This document shows, one piece after another, positions 25,139 through 34,721 of a DNA stretch of 64,000 nt. The notes under the pieces were generated by a model. The model searched no databases and had not been told where the DNA came from. It worked only from the letters and a program-made list of their open reading frames with translations. Numbering within the stretch: the first letter of the stretch is position 1; the number at the start of each line of letters is the position of its first letter. The stretch is from M30B80 sp965656935. Lineage in GTDB: Bacteria > Pseudomonadota > Alphaproteobacteria > Rhodobacterales > Rhodobacteraceae. The translations under genes were made by a program, and so were the position numbers. The stretch is taken from the NCBI GenBank assembly GCA_965656935.1, contig CBFHMG010000003.1, positions 62,001 to 126,000 of the forward strand. Direction: 5' to 3'.

Positions 25139-25611
25139 TGGGAGCCTCGGTCGCACAGAAATCATCAGGCGGGCGCAGGCGCGGTCGTCGTGGTGGCAGC
25201 AGCCGTCCGATGTCCGAAATCAACGTCACGCCTTTTGTGGATGTGATGCTGTGTTTGCTGATCATCTTCATGGTCAGCGCGCCCTTGATGACGGTTGGTG
25301 TTCCGATCGAACTGCCCGAAACCGCCGCCGAGGCGCTGCCCTCCGAGCAGGAGGAGCCGCTCTCGGTCACCATGGCGGGTGACGGGCGTGTGATGATCCA
25401 AGAAACCGAGGTGCCGCTGGCCGATCTGGTGCCGCGCCTGCAGGCCATCGCGGCCGAGCGAGAAAGCGCAAGGGTGTTCCTGCGGGCCGATGGCGGCATT
25501 CCCTATGATCAGGTGATGATCGTGATGGGTGCGCTTAATGCAGGCGGGTTCCGTGAGATTGGTCTGGTGACCGATGCTGGCGGCCCCGCGCTTGACGGGT
25601 CTGGGGGGTGA
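25138..25611 (+). CDS. tolR: Tol-Pal system subunit TolR
   Basis: ExbD/TolR-family protein with one N-terminal membrane helix and a periplasmic domain. The 157-residue protein has a basic Gly/Ser/Arg leader (GGRRRGRRGGSSRP), the conserved MSEINVTPFVDVMLCLLIIFMV with the proton-carrying Asp, and DGGIPYDQVMIVMGALNAGG in the periplasmic part. It overlaps tolQ by one base; tolA starts 7 bases after its stop. Confidence 0.95.
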   Translation: MGASVAQKSSGGRRRGRRGGSSRPMSEINVTPFVDVMLCLLIIFMVSAPLMTVGVPIELPETAAEALPSEQEEPLSVTMAGDGRVMIQETEVPLADLVPRLQAIAAERESARVFLRADGGIPYDQVMIVMGALNAGGFREIGLVTDAGGPALDGSGG

Positions 25612-25618
25612 CGCGCTT

Positions 25619-26776
25619 ATGCGTCGGGAACTCTACGCCTCCGCCGGTATCCATGCCGCGATCCTGTTATGGGTCGCGATAGGAGGAAGTTTGTTCCGCG
25701 CCACTGACGAGACCGAGTTTCAGGTAACGGGCGTGCAGATCATCTCGACCGCCGAGTTCGAAGAGCTGACGCAAAGCGTGTCTTTCGAGACGCCGCAACC
25801 CCCCTCTGCGCCCGACGCGCCCGAGGCTTTGACACCCGCGCCACAGGCAGAATTGCCCGAGCCGCCTGAACAGGAAACAGCAGCCCCTGAGGTGAGCGAG
25901 CCGATCGCCCCTGTAACGCCCCCCGTAGAAACGCCCCCGCAAATTGTGGAACCTGACCCTCTCCCTCAAACTGAGGTGACCGATCAGGTCGCGGCGCTGG
26001 CCGCACCCCCTCAAGGTGATCCGAACTCGGCCCCGTCTGATACGCCCGTCCCGCAAGAGGCCCCGCGCGTGGCCCCCACACCTGCACCCGCGCCGCCGCC
26101 AGATGTAGAAACCGCCCCTGATGTGGTGGAGCAGCCCTCCGAGCCTGAAGAGGCCGATATCCCCGTAGAAGAGATTGTGGAGACCGCCCCCGAGGAGGCC
26201 ACGACCGAGATCGTGACCGAGGCGGAAACGCCTTCGGCCAGCAATGCGCCGCTTGCCTCTTCGCGCCCCACCGCGCGGCCTGCGCGCCCGACACCACCGC
26301 CCACACCAGAAGTCGAGACGGCCGCCGATACGCCAGCCCCTGAAACGCCTGACACCGCCGAGGCCGAGCCACAGCAAGACAGCATGGCCGATGCCATCGC
26401 GGCAGCGGTTGCGGATGCGGCGGCCAACCCAAGCCCTGCCGCGCCATCTGGCCCGCCATTGACCCAAGGCGAAGTTGACGGGCTGATCGCGGATGTGCGC
26501 GCCTGTTGGAATGTGGGCTCGCTATCCTCTGAGGCGCAGCGCACAATCGTGACGATTTCGGTGCAAATGGCCGCAGATGGCCGCCCCGAGAGCGGATCTA
26601 TTCGCATGATCGCCTCCGAGGGTGGATCGGATGCGGCAGCGCGTCAGGCATTCGAGGCAGGTCGCCGCGCAATTTTGCGCTGCGGCGCGAACGGATTTGA
26701 CCTTCCACAAGACAAATATGACCATTGGGCCACAATCGAGATGGTCTTTAATCCCGAACAAATGAGGCTGAGATGA
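25619..26776 (+). CDS. tolA: Tol-Pal system spanning protein TolA-like
   Basis: Links the TolQR motor to Pal and the outer membrane. The 385-residue protein starts MRRELYASAGIHAAILLWVAIGG (single anchor helix, residues about 10-30), followed by a very long Pro/Glu/Ala-rich stretch (about 55-280) that would span the periplasm, and a TonB/TolA-type C-terminal domain (GEVDGLIADVRACWNVGSL ... KYDHWATIEMVFNPEQ). Sequence identity to enteric TolA would be low, so position and architecture identify it. I start at 25619, where a GGGGGG ribosome-binding site precedes the ATG. Overlaps tolB by 4 bases. The Pro-rich composition opens long antisense frames, which are not genes. Confidence 0.88.
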   Translation: MRRELYASAGIHAAILLWVAIGGSLFRATDETEFQVTGVQIISTAEFEELTQSVSFETPQPPSAPDAPEALTPAPQAELPEPPEQETAAPEVSEPIAPVTPPVETPPQIVEPDPLPQTEVTDQVAALAAPPQGDPNSAPSDTPVPQEAPRVAPTPAPAPPPDVETAPDVVEQPSEPEEADIPVEEIVETAPEEATTEIVTEAETPSASNAPLASSRPTARPARPTPPPTPEVETAADTPAPETPDTAEAEPQQDSMADAIAAAVADAAANPSPAAPSGPPLTQGEVDGLIADVRACWNVGSLSSEAQRTIVTISVQMAADGRPESGSIRMIASEGGSDAAARQAFEAGRRAILRCGANGFDLPQDKYDHWATIEMVFNPEQMRLR

Positions 26777-28113
26777 AATTACTCATGGTACCCCTTATGC
26801 TCGCTGGCCTTGCCGTATTGGGCAGTTTCGCATCGGGCGCGCAGGCGCAGACCAGCCCCGGACCGCTTCGAATTGAGATCACCGAAGGTGTGATCGAGCC
26901 GCTGCCTTTCGCGGCACCGGTGTTTATCGCCGAAAACGGAGCGGCCGCAGATGCCGCCCAAGATATCACACGGGTGATTGCCGCTGATTTGCGGGGTACA
27001 GGGCTGTTCCGCGATATTCCTTCCTCGGCCCATATCTCGAGCATCACAAGTTTCGACAGCCCCGTTCAGTTCAATGATTGGCAGGCAATCAATGCCCAAG
27101 CCTTGATCACGGGCTCGGTTGAGCAGACCGCGGATGGCCAGTTGGTCGTGCGCTTCCGCCTGTTTGATGTCTTTGCGCAGCAACCGCTCGGGGAAGGTCT
27201 GCAATTTGTCGGCAGCCCTGAAAGCTGGCGCAGAATGGCGCATAATGTGGCCGATCAGGTCTATCAAAGGATCACCGGTGAAAGCGGGTATTTCGATACG
27301 CGCGTTGTCTTTGTGTCCGAGGATGGGCCCAAGAATGCGCGCCTCAAGCGGCTGGCGATTATGGATTATGATGGTGCGAATGTTCAGTATCTGACCGATA
27401 GCCGTTCAATCGTTCTGGCGCCGCGCTTCTCGCCTGATGGTGGGCGGGTGCTCTATACCTCTTATGAAAGCGGCACGCCGCGGATCTATTTGATGGATGT
27501 AGCCAGCGTCACAAGCCGCCCCTTGGAAGACTTCCCCGGCACGATGACCTTCGCGCCGCGCTTTTCGCCTGACGGGAACCGCGTTGTCTTCTCATTGGAG
27601 AGCGGTGGGAATACCGATATCTATCTGCTTGATCTGAATTCGGGTCAGCGCAGCCGTTTGACCCAAGCCCCTTCGATTGAAACCGCGCCAAGCTTCTCGC
27701 CTGATGGCAGCCAGATCGTGTTTGAAAGTGACCGCTCGGGCACCCAGCAAATCTATATCATGCCTGCCTCGGGTGGTGAGGCGCGTCGGATCAGCCAAGG
27801 CTCGGGGCGCTATGGCACCCCCGTATGGTCCCCGCGCGGCGATTACATCGCCTTTACCAAACAAGAAAGCGGCCGGTTCCATATCGGTGTGATGCGCGTC
27901 GATGGCTCGGAGGAGCGTTTGTTGACCGCGTCTTTCCTTGATGAAGGTCCAAGCTGGGCCCCCAATGGCCGTGTCATCATGTTCACCCGTGAGACTGCGG
28001 GCGCAAATGGCGGGCCAGGGCTTTATTCGGTTGATATCTCGGGGCGCAATCTTCAGCGGGTTGCAACGCCGGGAATGGCATCTGACCCCGCATGGTCCCC
28101 GCTTTTACAATAG
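26773..28113 (+). CDS. tolB: Tol-Pal system periplasmic beta-propeller TolB
   Basis: Periplasmic protein that mediates TolA-Pal contact. The 446-residue precursor has a signal peptide (MKLLMVPLMLAGLAVLGSFASGAQAQ, cleavage expected after AQA), an N-terminal alpha/beta domain (TRVIAADLRGTGLFRDI) and six-bladed propeller repeats marked by recurring FSPDG motifs (PRFSPDGGRVLYTS, PRFSPDGNRVVFSL, PSFSPDGSQIVFES, PVWSPRGDYIAFT, PSWAPNGRVIMFT). Overlaps tolA by 4 bases (ATGA); pal follows after 83 bases. Confidence 0.97.
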   Translation: MKLLMVPLMLAGLAVLGSFASGAQAQTSPGPLRIEITEGVIEPLPFAAPVFIAENGAAADAAQDITRVIAADLRGTGLFRDIPSSAHISSITSFDSPVQFNDWQAINAQALITGSVEQTADGQLVVRFRLFDVFAQQPLGEGLQFVGSPESWRRMAHNVADQVYQRITGESGYFDTRVVFVSEDGPKNARLKRLAIMDYDGANVQYLTDSRSIVLAPRFSPDGGRVLYTSYESGTPRIYLMDVASVTSRPLEDFPGTMTFAPRFSPDGNRVVFSLESGGNTDIYLLDLNSGQRSRLTQAPSIETAPSFSPDGSQIVFESDRSGTQQIYIMPASGGEARRISQGSGRYGTPVWSPRGDYIAFTKQESGRFHIGVMRVDGSEERLLTASFLDEGPSWAPNGRVIMFTRETAGANGGPGLYSVDISGRNLQRVATPGMASDPAWSPLLQ

Positions 28114-28196
28114 CACTGCAACGAGGTGTGATTTGCACAGCGCCTCACCCGTGATAAACTTGGCATAAATAAATGCCTGTAACGAGGAACGAGCAC

Positions 28197-28697
28197 ATGA
28201 AATTCTCTACAAAGACGGCCCTTCTGGTTGCCTCTCTTGCTCTTGCGGCCTGTTCGCAAGGCGGCTTTGGCCCAGGTGGTAGCAACTCGGTTGATCTGAA
28301 CGCATCGGGCGCAGGCGCATTCGACCCTGCCTCGCCTGAATATTTCAACCAGACAATCGGCGACCGTGTGTTGTTCGCGGTTGATCAATCCTCGCTCTCG
28401 CCAGAGGCGCAGGGCATTCTGGCGGGACAGGCGCAATGGTTGCTGTCCAACACTGCCTATACCGCGATCATCGAAGGCCATGCCGATGAGCAAGGCACCC
28501 GCGAATATAACCTTGCGCTTGGTGCGCGGCGTGCAGCTTCGGTGCAGGAATATCTGGTCAGCCAAGGCGTTGCGGCCAACCGTCTGCGCACCATTTCTTA
28601 CGGCAAGGAACGCCCCATCGAGATTTGCTCGGATGAAAGCTGTTATAGCCGTAACCGCCGCTCGGTCTCGGTAATTGCTGCTGGCGCAGGAGCCTGA
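28197..28697 (+). CDS. pal: Peptidoglycan-associated lipoprotein
   Basis: Outer-membrane lipoprotein that binds peptidoglycan and completes the Tol-Pal complex. The 166-residue precursor has a lipobox LALAAC with acylated Cys19 and a C-terminal OmpA domain (VLFAVDQSSLSPEAQGIL, IEGHADEQGTREYNLALGARRAASV, ISYGKERPIE). I start at MKFSTKTALL (28197); the ATG 24 bases upstream lacks a leader-like sequence. An 83-base gap after tolB may carry its own promoter. cpoB begins 4 bases after its stop. Confidence 0.97.
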   Translation: MKFSTKTALLVASLALAACSQGGFGPGGSNSVDLNASGAGAFDPASPEYFNQTIGDRVLFAVDQSSLSPEAQGILAGQAQWLLSNTAYTAIIEGHADEQGTREYNLALGARRAASVQEYLVSQGVAANRLRTISYGKERPIEICSDESCYSRNRRSVSVIAAGAGA

Positions 28698-28701
28698 TGT
28701 G

Positions 28702-29529
28702 ATGTTGCGAGCCTTGGTTCTGTCTTTGGGGATCGCCTGTTTCGCGCCCGGTTTTGCGCTTGCGCAGGATCGTAGCGAAACCCTTGCTGATATTCGGCAG
28801 GAGCTTTCGGTGATCTTTGTTGAAATCCAACGCTTGCGAACTGAATTATCGACAACCGGTGCACCCAATAATCCGGTTGTCGGTGGCAATAGTCTGGACC
28901 GTATTGATGCGATCGAGGCGGAATTGCGCCGTCTGACCAGCATGACGGAACAGCTTCAAATCCGCGTGGAGCGCGTGGTCTCGGACGGGTCCAACCGCAT
29001 CGGTGATCTCGAGTTTCGTTTGTGTGAACTGGAAGAAGCCTGCGATATCGCGACCTTGGGCGACACACCCAGCCTTGGCGGTGACACGGGCGGCGCGGTG
29101 CCGATCATTCCCGCCCCCTCTGCCGCGCCTGCAGGCCCCCAGCTGGCGGTGAGTGAACAGGCCGATTTTGACCGCGCCCGCGAGGCGTTTGATGCGCAGA
29201 ACTGGTCCGAGGCGGCCAGCCTGTTCCAAGCCTTCACCGATACCTATTCGGGTGGTCCGCTATCGGGCGAGGCGCATTTCCTACGCGGCGAGGCCGAGGC
29301 CCAACAAAGCCAGTGGAGCCGCGCCGCGCGGGCCTATCTCGACAGTTTTTCAGGCTCGCCCGATAACCCACGCGCGCCTGAGGCCTTGATGAAATTGGGC
29401 ACCAGCCTTGCGCAGCTTGAACGCCCTGATGAGGCCTGTTTGGCCTTGGCCGAGGTCGGAACCCGCTATCCCGGCTCGCCTGCCGTGCTAGAGGCGCAAT
29501 CGGCCATGATGAATATCGGCTGCAATTGA
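28702..29529 (+). CDS. cpoB: Cell division coordinator CpoB
   Basis: Periplasmic protein (formerly YbgF) that coordinates peptidoglycan synthesis with Tol-Pal constriction. The 275-residue precursor has a signal peptide (MLRALVLSLGIACFAPGFALAQ), a coiled-coil trimerisation region (about residues 28-100, IRQELSVIFVEIQRLRTEL), a Pro/Ala linker, and C-terminal TPR repeats (FDRAREAFDAQNWSEAASLFQAF ... PRAPEALMKLGTSLAQL). The start at 28702 places the ATG 4 bases after pal. Its stop overlaps the TTG start of tilS. Confidence 0.92.
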   Translation: MLRALVLSLGIACFAPGFALAQDRSETLADIRQELSVIFVEIQRLRTELSTTGAPNNPVVGGNSLDRIDAIEAELRRLTSMTEQLQIRVERVVSDGSNRIGDLEFRLCELEEACDIATLGDTPSLGGDTGGAVPIIPAPSAAPAGPQLAVSEQADFDRAREAFDAQNWSEAASLFQAFTDTYSGGPLSGEAHFLRGEAEAQQSQWSRAARAYLDSFSGSPDNPRAPEALMKLGTSLAQLERPDEACLALAEVGTRYPGSPAVLEAQSAMMNIGCN

Positions 29530-30803
29530 CCCTAGAGACGCGTTTTTCCGATGAGATGACCCAGCTTTTGGGCGCGGTTAAGCCGCGCGCTTTGGCTGTG
29601 ATGGTGTCGGGCGGCAGCGACTCGATGGCGCTGTTGTTGCTGGCGCGGGATTGGGCCGTGGCGCATGACCTTGGTTTGGTGGCTGTGACCGTGGATCATG
29701 GGCTTCGTGCCGAGAGTGCCTCGGAGGCGGACTGGGTTGCAGGGCAAGCTGCGGCCATGGGAATTGCGCATGTGACCCTGCCTTGGACAGGCTGGAGCGG
29801 GCAGGGCAATCTGCAAGCCGCCGCGCGTGCCGCCCGATATGCTTTGGTGCAGGATTGGCGCCGCCGCGTGCAACCCGATATTGACGCGATCCTTGTGGGT
29901 CATACCCAAGATGATCAGGCAGAAACCATGCTGATGCGTTTGGCGCGCGGTTCTGGTGTGGACGGATTGGCGGGCATGAAAGCGGCCCCCGTCGAGCCTG
30001 CCGAGGCGCTCAAAGCGGGTTCTGCGCCGCTTTTGCGGCCCCTGCTATGGGCCGATCGGCAAGCCTTGCGCGATTATCTTCAAACTGCGGGCTTTGGATG
30101 GGTCGAGGACCCTTCAAACGATAATGACAAATTCCAGCGCGTAAAGGCACGCAAGGCGCTGGCCGAGCTGTCTGAATTGGGGATCACGGCGGAAGGTCTG
30201 GCCAAGACCGCAACCCATATGGGGCGTGCGCAAAAAGCACTGGCTATACGGGCCTCGCAAGTGGCCAGCAGCGTCGTGACCGAAGTGTTGCCCGGCGTTT
30301 TGTCTTTCTCCTTGCCCGCGCTTGGCGAGATCGAGGAGGAGACGCAGCTGCGCCTGCTGGCGCATGGTCTTCAATGTATCAGCTCGGCCCCCTATCGTCC
30401 GCGCTTGGCCTCGCTTGAACTGGCCTTGGCGGATGCTTTGGCGGGCAAGGGCTCCACCCTGCATGGTGGCCAGATTTTTCCGCATAAAGACCGCCTTTTG
30501 GTGGTGCGCGAATTCAATGCGGTTGCAGCCATGGAATGCCCCGCCGATGGTCAGAGCTTTTGGGACCGCCGCTGGCGCATTAAAGGGCAGCGTTTGAATG
30601 GTGTGACGATCCGTCCATTGGGCGAGGAAGGTGCCGCGAGAATCGAAACAAGCCATGGATTGCCCAAGCCTGTTTTGCATTCATTTCCCGCGCTTTGGTC
30701 GGGCAATACCCTGATTGCGGCCCCGCATCTGCTACATGTAGCGCTTTGTCAGGCGCAATACGCCGCATCAGCCGAGTTCCATAGATCGATATTATCGCAT
30801 TGA
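29526..30803 (+). CDS. tilS: tRNA(Ile)-lysidine synthetase
   Basis: Adds lysine to C34 of the minor tRNA-Ile(CAU) to make it read AUA; essential. The 425-residue protein carries the PP-loop SGGSDS at residues 28-33 and the downstream VGHTQDDQAETMLMRLARGSG (near 120-140), as well as WVEDPSNDNDKFQR. The start is TTG at 29526, overlapping the cpoB stop (TTGA), which couples tilS to the tol operon. The gene order cpoB-tilS-ftsH is common in alphaproteobacteria. Confidence 0.95.
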   Translation: MTLETRFSDEMTQLLGAVKPRALAVMVSGGSDSMALLLLARDWAVAHDLGLVAVTVDHGLRAESASEADWVAGQAAAMGIAHVTLPWTGWSGQGNLQAAARAARYALVQDWRRRVQPDIDAILVGHTQDDQAETMLMRLARGSGVDGLAGMKAAPVEPAEALKAGSAPLLRPLLWADRQALRDYLQTAGFGWVEDPSNDNDKFQRVKARKALAELSELGITAEGLAKTATHMGRAQKALAIRASQVASSVVTEVLPGVLSFSLPALGEIEEETQLRLLAHGLQCISSAPYRPRLASLELALADALAGKGSTLHGGQIFPHKDRLLVVREFNAVAAMECPADGQSFWDRRWRIKGQRLNGVTIRPLGEEGAARIETSHGLPKPVLHSFPALWSGNTLIAAPHLLHVALCQAQYAASAEFHRSILSH

Positions 30804-30882
30804 AGTCGCGCCAAGCATCTCTATCTTAGGTGGGAAGGTCGGGCTTGGGGTTCCCCCAGCCACGAATGCGAGGAGACTACTC

Positions 30883-32799
30883 TTGGGTAACGCAAGAAAC
30901 ATAGCCTTTTGGGTTATTCTGTTCCTACTGATTTTGGCGCTGTTCAATTTGTTCAGCGGAAACCAGACAGCTGTGAACACAAGCTCGGTGGCCTATTCCG
31001 AATTTGTCCGCGAGGTCCAGCAAGGCGAAGTGACCACCGCGACACTGGATGGCGAGACCGTCACATATACAACGGGCGATGGCACCTATCAGACGGTACG
31101 TCCGCTTGATACGGATCTGACCAGCCTGCTGCTGCAATATAACGTCAATGTGGATGCGCGTCCGCAGGAACAATCGGGCTTCTTCTCGATTCTGTCGCTG
31201 TGGCTGCCCGTTCTGGTGCTGATCGGCATCTGGATTTTCTTCATGAACCGTATGCAGGGCGGCGGCAAAGGCGGTGCTATGGGCTTTGGTAAGTCCAAGG
31301 CCAAGCTGCTGACAGAAAAGCACGGGCGCGTCACCTTTGATGACGTGGCGGGCATTGATGAAGCGAAAGAAGAACTCGAAGAGATCGTTGAGTTTCTGCG
31401 CAACCCGCAGAAGTTCAGCCGCCTTGGTGGCAAGATCCCCAAAGGGGCTTTGCTCGTTGGCCCTCCGGGCACGGGTAAAACCCTTTTGGCGCGTGCAATC
31501 GCGGGTGAGGCGGGCGTGCCTTTCTTCACCATCTCTGGCTCCGACTTTGTCGAGATGTTTGTTGGTGTCGGTGCATCGCGTGTGCGTGACATGTTCGAAC
31601 AGGCCAAGAAAAACGCGCCTTGTATCGTCTTCATCGACGAGATCGACGCCGTAGGCCGCTCGCGTGGTGCAGGCTATGGCGGCGGCAATGACGAGCGTGA
31701 GCAGACATTGAACCAGCTTCTGGTCGAAATGGACGGCTTTGAGGCCAATGAGGGTATCATCATCGTTGCGGCCACCAACCGCCCCGATGTTCTTGACCCT
31801 GCGCTTCTACGTCCGGGCCGCTTTGACCGTCAGGTTCAGGTGCCAAACCCCGACATCAAGGGCCGTGAGAAAATTCTGGGCGTTCACGCGCGCAAAGTGC
31901 CCCTCGGCCCCAATGTCGACCTGCGTATCATCGCGCGCGGCACACCCGGTTTCTCGGGCGCTGATCTGGCCAACCTCGTGAATGAGGCGGCGCTGACAGC
32001 GGCTCGGATCAACCGCCGTTTCGTGACAATGGAAGATTTCGAGAATGCCAAGGACAAGGTCATGATGGGCGCTGAGCGCCGCAGCATGGTCATGACCGAG
32101 GATGAGAAGAAACTGACGGCCTATCACGAAGCGGGCCACGCGGTGGTCGGCCTCAATGTGCCGCAGCATGATCCGATCCATAAGGCCACGATCATCCCTC
32201 GCGGACGTGCGCTTGGTCTGGTTTTGTCGCTGCCCGAGCGGGATCAGCTTTCCGTCAGCTATACAAAATACACCTCGAAAATCGCCATGGCGATGGGGGG
32301 GCGTGTCGCTGAAGAGCTGGTCTTTGGTAAGGAAAACATCACCTCGGGTGCGTCCTCGGATATCCAGCAGGTTTCCAAGATTGCACGCGCTATGGTCACG
32401 CAATTCGGTTACGCCGAAGAACTTGGCTATGTCGATTACGCAAATGAGCAGCAATCCTATCTGGGCAGCTATGGCGGTGGCGCAAGCCATTCCGCAGATA
32501 CCCAGAAAATCATCGATGATAAGGTGAAGGCCTTGGTCGATGAGGGATATGAAACGGCCAAGCGTATCCTGACCGAAAAGCGCGATGATCTTGAGCGTCT
32601 TGCACAGGGATTGTTGGAATATGAAACGCTGACCGGCTCCGAGATCACCCGTGTAATCGCGGGTGAGGCGCTAAATCGTGGCGATGACAGCGATGATACC
32701 GGCACGGGCGGTACGCCGTCCATCACGGCGATCCCAAAGACCAAACCCAAGGCCAAGCCCGCGGATGATGGCGGGATGGAGCCAGAGCCCTCGGCCTAA
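30883..32799 (+). CDS. ftsH: ATP-dependent zinc metalloprotease FtsH
   Basis: Membrane-anchored AAA+ protease for quality control of membrane and regulatory proteins. The 638-residue protein has two membrane helices (about residues 5-24 and 103-121), Walker A GPPGTGKT (193-200), Walker B CIVFIDEIDAVGR (247-259), the SRH region, and the zinc motif HEAGH (415-419). The C-terminal tail is Lys/Pro/Asp-rich (TKPKAKPADDGG). The start is TTG at 30883, 8 bases after AGGAGA; the codon translates as the Met of MGNARNIAFW. A strong terminator follows at 32807-32836. Confidence 0.97.
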   Translation: MGNARNIAFWVILFLLILALFNLFSGNQTAVNTSSVAYSEFVREVQQGEVTTATLDGETVTYTTGDGTYQTVRPLDTDLTSLLLQYNVNVDARPQEQSGFFSILSLWLPVLVLIGIWIFFMNRMQGGGKGGAMGFGKSKAKLLTEKHGRVTFDDVAGIDEAKEELEEIVEFLRNPQKFSRLGGKIPKGALLVGPPGTGKTLLARAIAGEAGVPFFTISGSDFVEMFVGVGASRVRDMFEQAKKNAPCIVFIDEIDAVGRSRGAGYGGGNDEREQTLNQLLVEMDGFEANEGIIIVAATNRPDVLDPALLRPGRFDRQVQVPNPDIKGREKILGVHARKVPLGPNVDLRIIARGTPGFSGADLANLVNEAALTAARINRRFVTMEDFENAKDKVMMGAERRSMVMTEDEKKLTAYHEAGHAVVGLNVPQHDPIHKATIIPRGRALGLVLSLPERDQLSVSYTKYTSKIAMAMGGRVAEELVFGKENITSGASSDIQQVSKIARAMVTQFGYAEELGYVDYANEQQSYLGSYGGGASHSADTQKIIDDKVKALVDEGYETAKRILTEKRDDLERLAQGLLEYETLTGSEITRVIAGEALNRGDDSDDTGTGGTPSITAIPKTKPKAKPADDGGMEPEPSA

Positions 32800-32806
32800 G
32801 CAATTC

Positions 32807-32836
32807 AAAAACCCCGGTCCAAGCGCCGGGGTTTTT
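32807..32836 (+). terminator. Intrinsic terminator of the tol-tilS-ftsH run
   Basis: Perfect 11-base inverted repeat, AAAAACCCCGG (32807-32817) and CCGGGGTTTTT (32826-32836), with an 8-base loop, ending in five T on the plus strand. It starts 7 bases after the ftsH stop codon. Confidence 0.93.
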
Positions 32837-32971
32837 CATTGGGGTGTTGTGCCTGTGCCTTGCCCAAGATGGCGGGGCCTGCGGGCAAATAGTCGGAAAT
32901 GATCCTAAGGCTTGGCATGTGACAGTTTATTAGGCGAAGTAAGAACAATTGCGCCAATAGGGACGTCACAC

Positions 32972-34648
32972 ATGGCTTTTAAAACCGATATCGAAATCGC
33001 CCGCGAAGCAAAGAAGCAGCCCATTCAGGATATTGGCGCGAAACTGGGCATCGCTTCGGAGCATTTGCTGCCCTATGGGCATGACAAGGCCAAGGTCAGC
33101 CAAGATTTCATCAATTCGGTGCAATCGCGGCCCAATGGCAAGCTGATCCTTGTAACAGCCATCAACCCCACGCCCGCAGGCGAAGGCAAAACCACGACGA
33201 CCGTGGGCCTTGGGGATGGATTGAACGCAATTGGCAAGAAAGCCGCGATTTGCATTCGCGAAGCCTCGCTTGGGCCGAATTTCGGCATGAAGGGCGGCGC
33301 GGCGGGCGGAGGTTATGCGCAAATCGTCCCGATGGAGGAGATGAACCTCCATTTCACGGGGGATTTCCACGCGATCACTTCGGCCCATAACCTGCTTTCG
33401 GCGATGATCGACAACCATATCTATTGGGGCAATACGCTCGAGATTGATCAGCGCCGTGTCAGCTGGCGGCGTGTGCTTGATATGAATGACCGTGCCTTGC
33501 GCGATACCGTTACCTCGCTTGGTGGTGTGGCCAATGGTTTCCCGCGCCAGACGGGTTTTGACATCACGGTCGCCTCTGAGGTCATGGCTATCTTGTGCCT
33601 GTCAAAGGATCTGAAGGATCTTCAACAGCGCCTTGGCGATATGATCGTGGCCTATCGCCGTGATCGCAGCCCTGTATATTGCCGCGATATCAAGGCCGAT
33701 GGGGCGATGACGGTGCTGCTCAAGGATGCGATGCAGCCCAACCTTGTTCAGACTCTCGAGAATAACCCAGCCTTCGTGCATGGCGGCCCTTTTGCCAATA
33801 TCGCGCATGGTTGCAATTCGGTCATCGCAACCACGACCGCGCTGAAGCTGGCCGATTACGTGGTGACCGAAGCAGGGTTCGGCGCTGATCTGGGGGCCGA
33901 GAAATTCCTCAATATCAAATGTCGTAAGGCAGGGCTTGCGCCAAGCGCGGTTGTGCTGGTCGCCACCGTGCGCGCCATGAAGATGAATGGCGGCGTGGCC
34001 AAGGCTGATCTCGGTTCTGAAAATGTTGAAGCCGTGCAGAACGGCTGCCCCAATCTTGGCCGCCATATCGAGAATATCAAATCTTTCGGCGTGCCTGTCG
34101 TGGTGGCGATCAACCATTTCGTCACCGATACTGAGGCCGAAGTGCAGGCGGTTAAGGAATATGTGGCCAGCGTCGGGGCTGAGGCGATCTTGTGCAAGCA
34201 TTGGGCTGATGGCTCGGCTGGCGTGACCGAATTGGCCACCCGTGTGGCCGAGATTGCCGATGGCGACACGGCTGATTTCGCGCCAATCTATCCCGATGAG
34301 ATGGGTTTGGCCGATAAGATCGAAACCATCGCCACGAAAATCTATCGGGCGGATGGTGTTGTGATGGATGCAAAGATCAAAGCGCAGCTCAAGGAATGGG
34401 AAGAGGCGGGCTATGGCCATTTGCCTGTTTGCATGGCCAAGACCCAATATTCCTTCACCACCGACCCTGAGCGTCGCGGGGCGCCCACAGATTTCGCCAT
34501 TCCCGTGCGGGAGGTGCGCCTTGCGGCAGGGGCGGGCTTTGTGGTGGCGATCTGCGGTGAGATCATGACGATGCCAGGCCTGCCGCGCGTTCCATCGGCC
34601 GAGAATATCCGCCTCAATGATGCAGGCGAGATTGAAGGCCTGTTCTGA
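32972..34648 (+). CDS. fhs: Formate-tetrahydrofolate ligase
   Basis: ATP-dependent synthesis of 10-formyl-tetrahydrofolate from formate, feeding one-carbon metabolism. The 558-residue protein has the family length and the P-loop TPAGEGKTTTTVG (67-79), plus LGPNFGMKGGAAGGGYAQ (near 96-113) and FTGDFHAITSAHNLL. I start at MAFKTDIEIA (32972), behind AGGGACG, not at the in-frame ATG 60 bases upstream. folD follows on the same strand after 73 bases, forming a formate assimilation/oxidation pair. Confidence 0.97.
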   Translation: MAFKTDIEIAREAKKQPIQDIGAKLGIASEHLLPYGHDKAKVSQDFINSVQSRPNGKLILVTAINPTPAGEGKTTTTVGLGDGLNAIGKKAAICIREASLGPNFGMKGGAAGGGYAQIVPMEEMNLHFTGDFHAITSAHNLLSAMIDNHIYWGNTLEIDQRRVSWRRVLDMNDRALRDTVTSLGGVANGFPRQTGFDITVASEVMAILCLSKDLKDLQQRLGDMIVAYRRDRSPVYCRDIKADGAMTVLLKDAMQPNLVQTLENNPAFVHGGPFANIAHGCNSVIATTTALKLADYVVTEAGFGADLGAEKFLNIKCRKAGLAPSAVVLVATVRAMKMNGGVAKADLGSENVEAVQNGCPNLGRHIENIKSFGVPVVVAINHFVTDTEAEVQAVKEYVASVGAEAILCKHWADGSAGVTELATRVAEIADGDTADFAPIYPDEMGLADKIETIATKIYRADGVVMDAKIKAQLKEWEEAGYGHLPVCMAKTQYSFTTDPERRGAPTDFAIPVREVRLAAGAGFVVAICGEIMTMPGLPRVPSAENIRLNDAGEIEGLF

Positions 34649-34721
34649 GGGTTCCATCAGTTCGGTGGCATGCTAAGAGGCTGTCACCGAATGAACGCCC
34701 CTTGATCGGAGACTGACACAG

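Noticed and set aside
25667..26607. Several long minus-strand frames opposite tolA
   Set aside because: The Pro/Glu/Ala-rich tolA sequence has few stop codons in the antisense frames. The products are Arg/Gly/Ser-rich low-complexity strings without domains.
33602..34657. 351-codon minus-strand frame opposite fhs
   Set aside because: Antisense to a well-supported fhs gene, with a His/Arg-heavy composition typical of reverse-strand readings.
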